Part shown: positions 6,861 to 15,054 of the stretch, one piece after another
Layout: the number at the start of each line of letters is the position of its first letter
How positions within the stretch are numbered: the first letter of the stretch is position 1
Source: Clostridium sp.
Lineage (GTDB): Bacteria > Bacillota > Clostridia > Lachnospirales > Lachnospiraceae
Reading direction: 5' to 3'
Assembly: GCA_023664775.1 (NCBI GenBank)
Contig: JAMPEW010000033.1
Coordinates: 1 to 32,662 of the forward strand
Length of the DNA: 32,662 nucleotides
Notes under the pieces: model-generated
What the model saw: only the letters and a program-made list of their open reading frames with translations
Database searches by the model: none
What the model was told of the DNA's origin: nothing
Program-made: the position numbers and the translations under genes

Positions 6861-9800
6861 TTATTTATCTTTTATCATTGCATGGTGCTCCTGCAGGGAA
6901 GCAATTGCACCATCTCCGTTTTTGTTCACGTAGTTAATTCCCTTTGCAGTTGCCCTTGCAGCGGCAGTTGTTGTCATATAAGGAACCTTTCCCTTGATTG
7001 CCGCCTTACGGAGGTAGCTGTCATCATTTACACTGTCCTTGCCGACAGGGGAGTTGATGATAAGGTCAATCTGTCCGTTTGTGATTGCATCTAATATGTT
7101 TGGACGTCCCTCGTAAAGCTTCTTGATTTTCTCAGCCTCTATGCCTGCCTCGGTAATAACCTCATAGGTATTTCCTGTGGCAAGAATTTTAAAGCCGTCA
7201 TCCTTGAGGTATTTGGCAATCTCTACAATCTCAGTCTTGTCCTTACGGTTTACGGATAAAAGTGCAGTTCCGCCAAGTGGAAGCGGAGATTGTGCGGCCT
7301 CCTGAGCCTTGTAGAAAGCTTCGCCATAGTAGGTGGAAAGCCCTAACACCTCGCCTGTGGAACGCATTTCCGGTCCAAGAATCGGGTCAACCTCAGGGAA
7401 CATATTAAATGGGAATACAGCTTCCTTTACACCGTAGTAAGGAATATTTTGCTCCTTAAGCTCTGGAACCGGTGAAGGACGGCCTGTAATTTCCGAGGTA
7501 ATAATATCCGTGGCGATAGGCACCATTCTCACGTTACATACCTTTGAAACAAGCGGTACGGTACGGGATGCACGAGGGTTCGCCTCAAGCACGTATACCT
7601 TTCCGTTTTCGATTGCATACTGCATGTTCATAAGACCCTTGACATGCATTTCCTCTGCAATTTTTCTCGTGTATTCTTTTATGGTTTTCACATTTTCTTC
7701 CGTAATGTGCACGGAAGGAATGATACATGCCGAATCGCCGGAATGTACGCCTGCAAGCTCAATATGCTCCATAACCGCAGGAACAAATGCATGGGTTCCA
7801 TCGCTGATTGCATCTGCTTCACACTCAAGGGCGTGATTTAAGAAACGGTCAATCAGAATTGGACGGTCAGGCGTAACGCCTACGGCCGCATTCATATATT
7901 CAGCCATGCTGTCATCATCGTACACAACCTCCATGCCGCGTCCGCCAAGAACATAGGAAGGGCGGACCATGACAGGGTATCCGATTTTAGCTGCAATGGA
8001 AAGTGCTTCGTCAACTGTTGTAGCCATACCTGATTCAGGCATCGGGATTTCAAGCTTATCCATCATTTCCCTGAATAAATCCCTGTCCTCCGCAAGGTCG
8101 ATAACGGAAGGTGAGGTGCCAAGAATTTTGACGCCGTTTTTCTCAAGCTCTGCGGCAAGGTTCAGCGGCGTCTGACCACCAAACTGGGCGATAACGCCAA
8201 CAGGCTTCTCCTTATAGTAAATACTCAAAACATCCTCAAGCGTCAGCGGCTCGAAATAAAGCTTGTCGGATGTATCATAGTCGGTTGAAACTGTTTCAGG
8301 GTTGCAGTTTACAATAATTGTCTCAAACCCAAGCTTCTTTAATGCAAGTGCTGCATGAACACAGCAGTAATCAAATTCAATACCCTGACCGATACGGTTT
8401 GGACCGCCTCCAAGTATCATAACCTTTGGCTTGTCAGAATTTACAGGGTTTTTGTCAGGTGCATTGTAGGTTGAGTAGTAGTAAGCATTATCTTTTGTGC
8501 CGCTTACATGTACGCCCTCCCATGCCTCAACAACACCAAGGTCGTTCCGCTTAAATCTGATTTCATCCTCAGGGATGTCAAGAAGCTGGCTTAAATATTT
8601 GTCGGAAAAACCGTCCTTTTTCGCCTTTGTAAGCATTTCATCAGAAGGAAGGCTGCCTTTACATGCAAGTAAAGCCTCCTCCTCATCAACAAGCTCTTTC
8701 ATCTGCTCTATAAAATAATGCTTTACCTTTGTAAGCTCATATATCTCATCAATGGTGGCTCCTTTGCGGAGTGCCTCATACATTACGAAATGGCGTTCAC
8801 TGGAAGGTGTAATCAAAAGCTTTAAAAGCTCTTCCTTTGAGAGTGTATCAAAATTCTTTGCATGTCCAAGACCATAACGTCCTGTCTCAAGGCTTCTGAT
8901 TGCCTTTTGGAAAGCTTCTTTATAAGTCTTTCCGATACTCATAACCTCGCCTACGGCACGCATCTGGGTACCAAGCTTATCCTCAACACCCTTAAATTTT
9001 TCAAATGCCCAACGTGCAAATTTAATAACAACATAATCCCCATCAGGAACATATTTGTCCAATGTTCCGTATTTTCCACATGGAATATCCGCAAGGGTAA
9101 GCCCGCAGGCAAGCATGGCTGAAACAAATGCAATCGGAAAGCCTGTTGCCTTTGAAGCGAGTGCAGAGGAACGGGAGGTTCTCGGATTGATTTCGATAAC
9201 GATAATTCTGCCGTTTTCAGGGTTGCGTGCAAACTGTACATTTGTACCGCCGACAACCTGTACGGAATCGACGATTCTGTACGCCTGCTTTTGAAGCTCC
9301 TTCTGGACGTCCTCGGAAATGGTAAGCATAGGAGCAGAGCAGAAGGAATCACCTGTGTGTACGCCGATAGGGTCAATGTTTTCAATGAAGCATACGGTAA
9401 TCATATTTCCCTCGGAATCCCTGACTACCTCAAGCTCAAGCTCCTCCCAGCCAAGGACGGATTCCTCAACGAGAACCTGTCCGACAGGGCTTGCCTGAAG
9501 ACCTCTTGCACATACAACCTTTAATTCCTCCTTGTTGTAGACAAGTCCGCCGCCTGTACCGCCCATGGTGTAGGCAGGACGTAAAACTACAGGATAGCCA
9601 AGACCGTCGGCAATGGTAAGTGCCTCATCAACACTGTAGGCAACATCGCTTCTTGCCATATCAATATCAATTGCGTTCATGGATTTCTTAAATTCAATTC
9701 TGTCCTCGCCGCGTTCAATTGCGTCTATCTGAACGCCGATGACAGAAACACCGTATTTGTCAAGTATGCCCTTGGCAGCAAGTTCAGAACAAAGATTAAG

Positions 9801-10085
9801 TCCCGACTGTCCTCCCAGATTTGGAAGCACTGCATCAGGACGCTCCTTTGCAATAATCTGTTCAAGCCTCTTTGCGTTAAGCGGCTCAATATAAGTAACA
9901 TCAGCCATTTCAGGGTCTGTCATAATCGTTGCAGGGTTGGAATTGACAAGTACAATTTCATAACCAAGCTTATGAAGTGCCTTGCATGCCTGTGTGCCTG
10001 AATAATCAAATTCACATGCCTGACCTATAATAATCGGTCCGGAGCCGATAATAAGAATTTTATTAATGTCTGTTCGCTTTGCCAT
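6861..10085 (-). CDS. carB: Carbamoyl-phosphate synthase large subunit
   Basis: 1074-residue, full-length CarB. It makes carbamoyl phosphate from bicarbonate, ATP and ammonia from the glutaminase subunit, feeding pyrimidine and arginine synthesis. Layout: carboxyphosphate half about 1-400 (ILIIGSGPIIIGQACEFDYSG at the start), oligomerisation part about 400-545, carbamoyl-phosphate half about 545-930 (second ATP-grasp entry MILGGGPNRIGQGIEFDYCC), and a C-terminal MGS-like allosteric domain about 935-1074. AGGAGG lies 6 nt upstream of the ATG. No carA is on either side: the upstream minus-strand neighbour is an unrelated membrane protein 103 nt away. The small subunit must therefore be encoded elsewhere. 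A possible minus-strand -10 (TACAAT) lies about 50 nt before the start, but I found no good -35. Confidence 0.97.
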   Translation of the reverse strand: MAKRTDINKILIIGSGPIIIGQACEFDYSGTQACKALHKLGYEIVLVNSNPATIMTDPEMADVTYIEPLNAKRLEQIIAKERPDAVLPNLGGQSGLNLCSELAAKGILDKYGVSVIGVQIDAIERGEDRIEFKKSMNAIDIDMARSDVAYSVDEALTIADGLGYPVVLRPAYTMGGTGGGLVYNKEELKVVCARGLQASPVGQVLVEESVLGWEELELEVVRDSEGNMITVCFIENIDPIGVHTGDSFCSAPMLTISEDVQKELQKQAYRIVDSVQVVGGTNVQFARNPENGRIIVIEINPRTSRSSALASKATGFPIAFVSAMLACGLTLADIPCGKYGTLDKYVPDGDYVVIKFARWAFEKFKGVEDKLGTQMRAVGEVMSIGKTYKEAFQKAIRSLETGRYGLGHAKNFDTLSKEELLKLLITPSSERHFVMYEALRKGATIDEIYELTKVKHYFIEQMKELVDEEEALLACKGSLPSDEMLTKAKKDGFSDKYLSQLLDIPEDEIRFKRNDLGVVEAWEGVHVSGTKDNAYYYSTYNAPDKNPVNSDKPKVMILGGGPNRIGQGIEFDYCCVHAALALKKLGFETIIVNCNPETVSTDYDTSDKLYFEPLTLEDVLSIYYKEKPVGVIAQFGGQTPLNLAAELEKNGVKILGTSPSVIDLAEDRDLFREMMDKLEIPMPESGMATTVDEALSIAAKIGYPVMVRPSYVLGGRGMEVVYDDDSMAEYMNAAVGVTPDRPILIDRFLNHALECEADAISDGTHAFVPAVMEHIELAGVHSGDSACIIPSVHITEENVKTIKEYTRKIAEEMHVKGLMNMQYAIENGKVYVLEANPRASRTVPLVSKVCNVRMVPIATDIITSEITGRPSPVPELKEQNIPYYGVKEAVFPFNMFPEVDPILGPEMRSTGEVLGLSTYYGEAFYKAQEAAQSPLPLGGTALLSVNRKDKTEIVEIAKYLKDDGFKILATGNTYEVITEAGIEAEKIKKLYEGRPNILDAITNGQIDLIINSPVGKDSVNDDSYLRKAAIKGKVPYMTTTAAARATAKGINYVNKNGDGAIASLQEHHAMIKDK

Positions 10086-10188
10086 ATTTGTCCTCCTAGT
10101 ATCATCTCAATCAAAAATTACATTCTCTATATTGTATAACAGAAAGACAAAAAGTGAAAGAGAATAATTATTTTTTTTACCACTTTTT

Positions 10189-10809
10189 TTATCCTCTAAT
10201 TACTGTTATAGGAGCATCATTATAAGTGATTATCCACCATGGCTCTCCTTTTAGTATATAATCAAAAACAACATCAGGAATATCCATTTGAATAACAACA
10301 GGTTCTTGGCTGTTAATATATGTGCCAAGCTTAACAGTATATAGTGCAGGACCTGTGTTTGCATGTGGACGATAGAACTTCACTTTATATTCAAGTATAA
10401 TTCCTGTCTGCTTTTTGAAGTTTGAGTTCTGCTTGAAAATGCAGTCTCTTTTCATAGGTATTGCAATACACAGGAAACTTAACAAAAACAGAACACCAAA
10501 AAAGATTATATAACCGAGAAGTTTTGTGTCGTTGTTCTTTGCATGATAGATAACTCCGAGAATTGCGAAAATATCAATAGCAAACACCATCCCAATAATC
10601 TGTGCGGAGGTATTAATGGCGGTTTTGATTTTTTTGATATCGGTATCTGTTACATCACAGATAGAGATGTTTGGTTTGAATTCTTGCAATTCTGTGGTAT
10701 ATTGCTCGATTTTCAGAGTCTTGCGTTTCGGCATTTTTTTGTGACATAAAGCAAAAAGTAATAGTGGGATAAAAAATACTAATAAAAAGATGATATTTAT
10801 TAAATCCAT
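10189..10809 (-). CDS. Unrecognised protein with three predicted membrane segments
   Basis: 206 residues; I do not recognise the family. Hydrophobic segments lie at about 3-22, 70-89 and 97-117. A charged linker sits between the first and second, and a C-terminal soluble part of about 88 residues (118-206) is rich in beta-type strands (IILEYKVKFYRP, YTVKLGTYI, PVVIQMDIP) and ends ITVIRG. The frame opens with a GTG at 10818, but GGGAG is best placed for the ATG at 10809. It has its own promoter-like sequence (10875-10903). It could be a signalling or envelope protein; no function is claimed. Confidence 0.65.
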   Translation of the reverse strand: MDLINIIFLLVFFIPLLLFALCHKKMPKRKTLKIEQYTTELQEFKPNISICDVTDTDIKKIKTAINTSAQIIGMVFAIDIFAILGVIYHAKNNDTKLLGYIIFFGVLFLLSFLCIAIPMKRDCIFKQNSNFKKQTGIILEYKVKFYRPHANTGPALYTVKLGTYINSQEPVVIQMDIPDVVFDYILKGEPWWIITYNDAPITVIRG

Positions 10810-10874
10810 AAATGACACTCCCTATGATATAAATATAGTGAAAAACACATAGAAATTTACCGAGGTAATAACGT

Positions 10875-10903
10875 ATTATATAAAATTATATAGTAAAATA
10901 CAA
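10875..10903 (-). promoter_or_regulatory. Candidate promoter for the membrane-protein gene
   Basis: On the minus strand a perfect TATAAT (10880-10875) is preceded at 17 nt by TTGTAT (10903-10898). It lies about 65 nt upstream of the ATG, immediately next to a 12-bp inverted repeat (10907-10949). Confidence 0.5.
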
Positions 10904-10906
10904 TTG

Positions 10907-10949
10907 CATACAAGTAAAAAACAAGATTTTTTATGTGTTTACTTGTATG
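10907..10949. repeat. 12-bp perfect inverted repeat
   Basis: CATACAAGTAAA (10907-10918) and TTTACTTGTATG (10938-10949) are exact inverted copies 19 nt apart. They sit just upstream of the -35 of the minus-strand gene and upstream of the rpsF promoter region. Neither side has a T-run typical of a terminator, so a regulator binding site is more likely. Confidence 0.5.
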
Positions 10950-11019
10950 TAATAATATCAACGATTACTTGACAGAAACCCATCTTTAGGATTTAGCACC
11001 ATATTTTAATGTTTAATTC

Positions 11020-11071
11020 TGAAATTAGGTAATTGTTATAAAATATGAAATTAGGTAATTGTTATAAAATA
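11020..11071. repeat. Two perfect tandem copies of a 26-bp unit
   Basis: The unit beginning TGAAATTAGGTAATTG and ending TTATAAAATA occurs at 11020-11045 and again at 11046-11071 without a mismatch. It lies 5 nt upstream of the rpsF -35 element. Each copy contains TATAAAAT, so it may duplicate a promoter-like or regulator-binding element. Only two copies are present. Confidence 0.85.
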
Positions 11072-11075
11072 AGGC

Positions 11076-11104
11076 TTGATATTTTAAAATCCGTATGATA
11101 TTAT
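11076..11104 (+). promoter_or_regulatory. Promoter of the rpsF-ssb-rpsR operon
   Basis: TTGATA (11076-11081), 17-nt spacer, TATTAT (11099-11104); both hexamers match the consensus at five of six positions. Start of transcription is expected near 11111, giving a leader of about 150 nt. Confidence 0.65.
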
Positions 11105-11110
11105 CTAACT

Positions 11111-11263
11111 CTGTGATATATTTTACTTCATAGAAAGCCATGCTTGCTATGAAGCCGGTTTAACAAAACCATAAAAGGTTCAAACATAAGTCAGGGGCTT
11201 GTGTTTCATTCCTTGCTTCGGACGCAGCTCTGAAGCCATTAGACCATAAGGAGGTGCAATGAC
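11111..11263 (+). promoter_or_regulatory. Structured rpsF leader, candidate S6:S18 autoregulatory region
   Basis: The leader folds well by eye. Hairpin one (11126-11154) pairs CTTCATAG with CTATGAAG and, after a 1x1 mismatch, AAGC with GCTT. It is followed by CC and hairpin two, GGTTT/AAACC (11157-11170). Nearer the gene, GCTTC (11215-11219) can pair with GAAGC (11232-11236), or GGCTT (11196-11200) with AAGCC (11233-11237). These are mutually exclusive pairings about 15 nt before the AGGAGG. Ribosomal S6:S18 complexes repress rpsF leaders in many bacteria through a CCG-containing structure. I could not confirm the exact consensus. Confidence 0.4.
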
Positions 11264-11554
11264 ATGAACAAGTATGAATTAGCGTTGGTTGTTAGTGCAA
11301 AGATTGAAGACGATGCCAGAACAGCAGTTGTCGATAAGGCTAAGGCTATTATCGAGAAGGCTGGTGGTACAATTACTAACGTTGATGAGTGGGGCAAAAA
11401 AAGACTCGCTTACGAGATTCAGAAGATGAAAGAGGGCTATTACTATTTTATAGCCTTTGATGGTAGTCCTGAAAGCCCGGCTCAGGTTGAGGCCAATGTT
11501 CGTATCATGGAATCTGTTCTCAGATATCTTTGTGTCAGACAGGACGCAGAGTAG
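11264..11554 (+). CDS. rpsF: 30S ribosomal protein S6
   Basis: 96-residue S6, starting MNKYELALVVSA and containing the conserved WGKKRLAYEIQKMKEGYYYF block used to contact S18. Length is normal. AGGAGG stands 9 nt before the ATG. It is the first gene of the classic rpsF-ssb-rpsR operon, 18 nt ahead of ssb. Confidence 0.97.
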   Translation: MNKYELALVVSAKIEDDARTAVVDKAKAIIEKAGGTITNVDEWGKKRLAYEIQKMKEGYYYFIAFDGSPESPAQVEANVRIMESVLRYLCVRQDAE

Positions 11555-11572
11555 GATAAGGAGGAATTCCAA

Positions 11573-12016
11573 ATGAACAAAGTTATTTTAATGGGTCGTT
11601 TAACAAGAGATCCTGAGGTTAGATACTCACAGGCAGCAGAGCCTTTAGCTATAGCAAGATACACCCTTGCAGTTGATAGACGCGGAAGAAGGGATGCAAA
11701 CGGCAATGACCAAACGGCAGATTTTATTCCGTGTGTTGCTTTTGGGCGTGCAGGAGAGTTTGCAGAAAAATATTTCAGACAGGGAATTAAAATCGTAGTC
11801 TCAGGAAGAATTCAGACGGGAAGCTATACCAATAAAGACGGAGTAAAGGTTTATACCACAGAGGTTATCGTTGATGAGCAGGAGTTCGCAGAAAGCAAGA
11901 ACGCCAGTGAGTCACATAGTACAGCCAATACTGAAAGACCTGCCCCTTCAAACGCAAGTGCCGATGGATTCATGAGTATTCCTGAAGGAATAGAAAACGA
12001 CTTACCGTTTAAGTAG
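11573..12016 (+). CDS. ssb: Single-stranded DNA-binding protein
   Basis: 147-residue SSB. The OB fold takes about residues 1-105, with the opening NKVILMGRLTRDPEVRY, the middle FIPCVAFGRAGEFAEKYF and GIKIVVSGRIQTGSY. A flexible Ser/Ala/Asn-rich linker follows. The C-terminal partner-binding tip reads ENDLPFK. The usual DDDLPF tip is less acidic here, and a Lys follows the final Phe. AGGAGG is well placed upstream. The 110 nt to rpsR is longer than usual but contains no clear terminator. Confidence 0.97.
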   Translation: MNKVILMGRLTRDPEVRYSQAAEPLAIARYTLAVDRRGRRDANGNDQTADFIPCVAFGRAGEFAEKYFRQGIKIVVSGRIQTGSYTNKDGVKVYTTEVIVDEQEFAESKNASESHSTANTERPAPSNASADGFMSIPEGIENDLPFK

Positions 12017-12126
12017 TATATGTATTGACTTTTCGAAGAAAAGCTAATATGTAGCACGAGCCTATCGCTGAAGGTGATTTAAGATGGCGAGGGTTCATTG
12101 GTAAATATAAAATGGAGGTAAGAAAA

Positions 12127-12399
12127 ATGGCTTACAATAAGACAGAAAAAAGCGAACACGCAGATGCTCCTATGAAAAGAAGGCCAATCCGCAGAAGAAA
12201 AAAGGTCTGCGTATTCTGTGCAGAGAAAAATTCTGTTATTGACTATAAAGACGTAAATAAGCTTAAGAGATATATCTCTGAGAGAGGTAAAATTCTTCCT
12301 AGAAGAATTACCGGAAACTGTGCAAAGCATCAGAGAGCTTTAACAGTTGCCATTAAGAGAGCAAGACACATAAGCTTAATGCCATATGTAGTTGATTAA
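12127..12399 (+). CDS. rpsR: 30S ribosomal protein S18 (zinc-type)
   Basis: 90-residue S18 with [10 protein letters not shown] near the N-terminus and [14 protein letters not shown]. Cys28, Cys31, Cys65 and His68 give an intact zinc-binding set, so this is the zinc-containing form rather than the zinc-free paralogue. Start choice: an in-frame ATG at 12112 overlaps the ribosome binding site, while the ATG at 12127 has GGAGG 8 nt upstream. Last gene of the operon. Confidence 0.95.
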   Translation: MAYNKTEKSEHADAPMKRRPIRRRKKVCVFCAEKNSVIDYKDVNKLKRYISERGKILPRRITGNCAKHQRALTVAIKRARHISLMPYVVD

Positions 12400-12412
12400 T
12401 TAAGAGCAATGG

Positions 12413-12450
12413 AGCTCCGACCGTAAAATGGTTGGAGCTTTTTCATTTTT
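12413..12450 (+). terminator. Rho-independent terminator of rpsF-ssb-rpsR
   Basis: AGCTCCGACC and GGTTGGAGCT form a 10-bp stem (one G-U) with a 7-nt loop, followed by TTTTTCATTTTT. It begins 14 nt after the rpsR stop. Confidence 0.9.
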
Positions 12451-12601
12451 ATAGGAAATTCCTAAAAAAGGTGAGCGGTATGCTGCTTCTTCCCTCAAAA
12501 AAGTATGGTATATCGCATGAGTTGGTGGTATTATGTTATAGAAATTTGAGTTATTGTTGCACAGTATATGCTGTGGTATTTAATTTATAAGGGGAAAACG
12601 C

Positions 12602-13567
12602 ATGAAATTTACGAAAATGGAAGGTCTTGGCAATGACTATGTGTATGTAAACTGCTTTCAGGAGAACGTGGAAAATCCAAGTGCGCTTGCGAAAAAAATA
12701 AGCGATAGGCATTTTGGAATAGGCTCAGATGGGCTGATACTTATAAAACCGTCAAAGACAGCGGATTTTATGATGGAGATGTACAATGCGGACGGATCAC
12801 AGTCAGAAATGTGTGGAAATGGCATAAGATGCGTTGGGAAATATGTGTATGATTATGGGCTTACGGACAAAACAAGCATAACAGTTGAGACATTAGCCGG
12901 GATAAAATATCTTGACCTGAAGATACAGCATGAGAATAAAATAAATGGTAGTCAAGATACAGGTGATATAAAAAAGGATAATGGCAGTAATAAAAAAAGC
13001 AGCAGGGTAAAGCTGGTAACCGTAGATATGGGAGCGCCTATTCTTGCACCGCAGGATATTCCTGTAAGTGTGGATGAAATTTTGAAAAATTGTACTGCTG
13101 TAAATGAGTTTCCGGAAAAAGTTATAGAAGCAGATATCAAGGAGACAGGCATGATAAGGGACTGCCCTGTAAGAATAGCAGGAAAGAAGTGGAATATAAC
13201 CTGTGTTTCCATGGGTAATCCCCACTGCGTTACATTTATAAATGATACGGATTCATTTCCAATAGAGGAAATCGGACCTCAATTTGAGACAAATCCAATA
13301 TTTCCCAACAGGGTAAATGCAGAATTCGTCCAAATCGTAAATAGAAAATATGCAAAGATGCGTGTTTGGGAGCGGGGAAGCGGTGAAACCCTCGCTTGTG
13401 GAACGGGGACCTGTGCCTCAGTTGTTGCGGCAATCCTGAACGGACTTACGGAGGATGAAGTTACCGTAAAGCTTTTAGGGGGAGAGCTTATCATAAAATG
13501 GGACCGGGAAAGCAACAAGGTTTATATGACAGGACCTGCAAGGGTTGTGTTTGACGGCGAGATATAG
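12602..13567 (+). CDS. dapF: Diaminopimelate epimerase
   Basis: Converts LL-diaminopimelate to meso-diaminopimelate for lysine and peptidoglycan. The two catalytic cysteines are present: Cys71 in SEMCGNGIRC and Cys266 in LACGTGTCAS. At 321 residues it is about 40 longer than usual. The extra length lies mainly at residues 109-137, a hydrophilic Asn/Gly/Lys/Ser-rich insertion (QHENKINGSQDTGDIKKDN) between core strands, probably a surface loop. AAGGGG precedes the ATG. Just upstream, CACAG/CTGTG (12560-12575) makes a small dyad of unknown use. dapL follows after 121 nt that holds a strong palindrome. Confidence 0.95.
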   Translation: MKFTKMEGLGNDYVYVNCFQENVENPSALAKKISDRHFGIGSDGLILIKPSKTADFMMEMYNADGSQSEMCGNGIRCVGKYVYDYGLTDKTSITVETLAGIKYLDLKIQHENKINGSQDTGDIKKDNGSNKKSSRVKLVTVDMGAPILAPQDIPVSVDEILKNCTAVNEFPEKVIEADIKETGMIRDCPVRIAGKKWNITCVSMGNPHCVTFINDTDSFPIEEIGPQFETNPIFPNRVNAEFVQIVNRKYAKMRVWERGSGETLACGTGTCASVVAAILNGLTEDEVTVKLLGGELIIKWDRESNKVYMTGPARVVFDGEI

Positions 13568-13570
13568 CGT

Positions 13571-13616
13571 CAGCCTATGCGTTCCCGATTTACAATGTAA
13601 ATCGGAGCATATGCTG
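13571..13616. repeat. Large palindrome between dapF and dapL
   Basis: A perfect 10-bp inverted repeat (CCGATTTACA and TGTAAATCGG, 13585-13605) is extended by outer pairs ATGC/GCAT and CAGC/GCTG. It starts 3 nt after the dapF stop. No T-run follows directly, so it is a weak terminator at best. It may be an mRNA-stabilising or partially terminating hairpin that sets relative expression of dapL. Confidence 0.6.
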
Positions 13617-13688
13617 AAAGTAAATTTGAGTTTTATAGGAAACTGCTGAGTAATGGGCGGATGTTCAAAGATTATGGAGGAATAAAAA

Positions 13689-14906
13689 ATGTTTAAAGTA
13701 AATGAAAACTATTTAAAATTACCGGGAAGCTACTTATTTTCCACAATAGGAAAAAAGGTAAGGGAATTTCAGACGGCAAATCCTGACAAGGAGATAATAA
13801 GGCTTGGAATAGGGGATGTGACCCAGCCTCTTGCATCTGCCATTATTGAGAGGCTTCACAGTGCAGTTGACGAGATGGGGGTAAAGGAAACCTTTAAGGG
13901 CTATGCACCTGATCTTGGCTATGAATTTTTAAGAAGTGCAATATCAAAAAATGATTATAAGGCAAGGGGCGTGGACATTGCCATAGACGAAATATTTATC
14001 AGTGACGGAGCAAAATGTGATTCAGGAAACATACAGGAGATATTTGCACTTGACAATAAAATAGCTGTATGTGACCCTGTATACCCTGTGTATGTGGACT
14101 CAAATGTCATGGCTGGAAGAACAGGAGAATATGACAGTGAAACGGGACTTTGGAGCAATGTAATATACATGCCGTGTAAGGAGGAAAACGGCTTTGCCCC
14201 TGAGCTTCCAAACGATACGCCTGACATCATATATCTCTGTTTCCCGAACAATCCTACGGGAGCGACAATTAAAAAAGAGCAGCTTCAGATGTGGGTTGAT
14301 TATGCAAACAGGGTTGGTGCAGTAATTATATATGACGCTGCATATGAGGCATATATAAGCGAGGAGGATGTTCCTCATACGATATATGAATGTGACGGAG
14401 CAAAGACCTGTGCCATAGAGCTTAGGAGCTTTTCTAAAAATGCAGGCTTTACGGGGACAAGACTTGGTTTTACGGTAGTACCGCATGCACTTAAGGCGGC
14501 AGACGGTACGGAACTAAATCCACTTTGGGCGAGACGCCACGGAACAAAATACAACGGCGCACCGTACATCGTACAGCAGGCAGGCGACGCAGTATATTCT
14601 GAGGAAGGAAAAAGACAGACTGCCGAACAGATAGCATATTACATGAAAAATGCAAAATACATATATAGCGGGCTTAAGGATGCAGGATATTCTGTGTCAG
14701 GTGGAGTGAATGCGCCATACATATGGCTGAAAACGCCTGATAATATGACCTCATGGGAATTCTTCGATTATCTTCTTGAGAAGGCAAATGTTGTGGGAAC
14801 GCCTGGCTCCGGCTTTGGACCAAGCGGCGAAGGATATTTCAGACTGACGGCATTTGGAACCTATGAGAATACGGTAAAGGCGATTGAGAGGATAAAGGGG
14901 ATATAG
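13689..14906 (+). CDS. dapL: LL-diaminopimelate aminotransferase
   Basis: 405-residue PLP enzyme that turns tetrahydrodipicolinate directly into LL-diaminopimelate, bypassing the succinylated or acetylated intermediates. Seen: N-terminal [20 protein letters not shown], the [12 protein letters not shown] substrate region, [11 protein letters not shown], and the PLP-binding Lys250 in [19 protein letters not shown] lies 8 nt upstream of the ATG. Placement next to dapF gives the two final steps to meso-DAP. Length is typical of the family. Confidence 0.95.
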   Translation: MFKVNENYLKLPGSYLFSTIGKKVREFQTANPDKEIIRLGIGDVTQPLASAIIERLHSAVDEMGVKETFKGYAPDLGYEFLRSAISKNDYKARGVDIAIDEIFISDGAKCDSGNIQEIFALDNKIAVCDPVYPVYVDSNVMAGRTGEYDSETGLWSNVIYMPCKEENGFAPELPNDTPDIIYLCFPNNPTGATIKKEQLQMWVDYANRVGAVIIYDAAYEAYISEEDVPHTIYECDGAKTCAIELRSFSKNAGFTGTRLGFTVVPHALKAADGTELNPLWARRHGTKYNGAPYIVQQAGDAVYSEEGKRQTAEQIAYYMKNAKYIYSGLKDAGYSVSGGVNAPYIWLKTPDNMTSWEFFDYLLEKANVVGTPGSGFGPSGEGYFRLTAFGTYENTVKAIERIKGI

Positions 14907-14968
14907 AAAAATATTGATATGGAAATGTTAAAAAAGTGTTAAATAAATTAAAAAAGTATTAATTTTTG

Positions 14969-14997
14969 TTGCATTAAAATTAAATATGTGCTACAAT
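14969..14997 (+). promoter_or_regulatory. Promoter of the first secreted cysteine-peptidase-like gene
   Basis: TTGCAT (14969-14974), 17-nt spacer, TACAAT (14992-14997), about 58 nt before the ATG. A similar TTGCAT-led sequence precedes the paralogous gene at 15834. Confidence 0.55.
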
Positions 14998-15054
14998 CTC
15001 ATTTTGTGTGCGTGTAAAATAATAATAAGCGCATGAAAGATGAGGAGAATTAGC

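Noticed and set aside
8951-9385. Open frames overlapping carB in other frames (for example 144 codons at 8951-9385 minus, and several on plus)
   Set aside because: They lie wholly within the well-supported carB gene, lack ribosome binding sites and have no recognisable protein features.
11020-11071. Two 26-bp repeats as a CRISPR remnant
   Set aside because: The copies are directly adjacent without spacers, and no cas gene is present.
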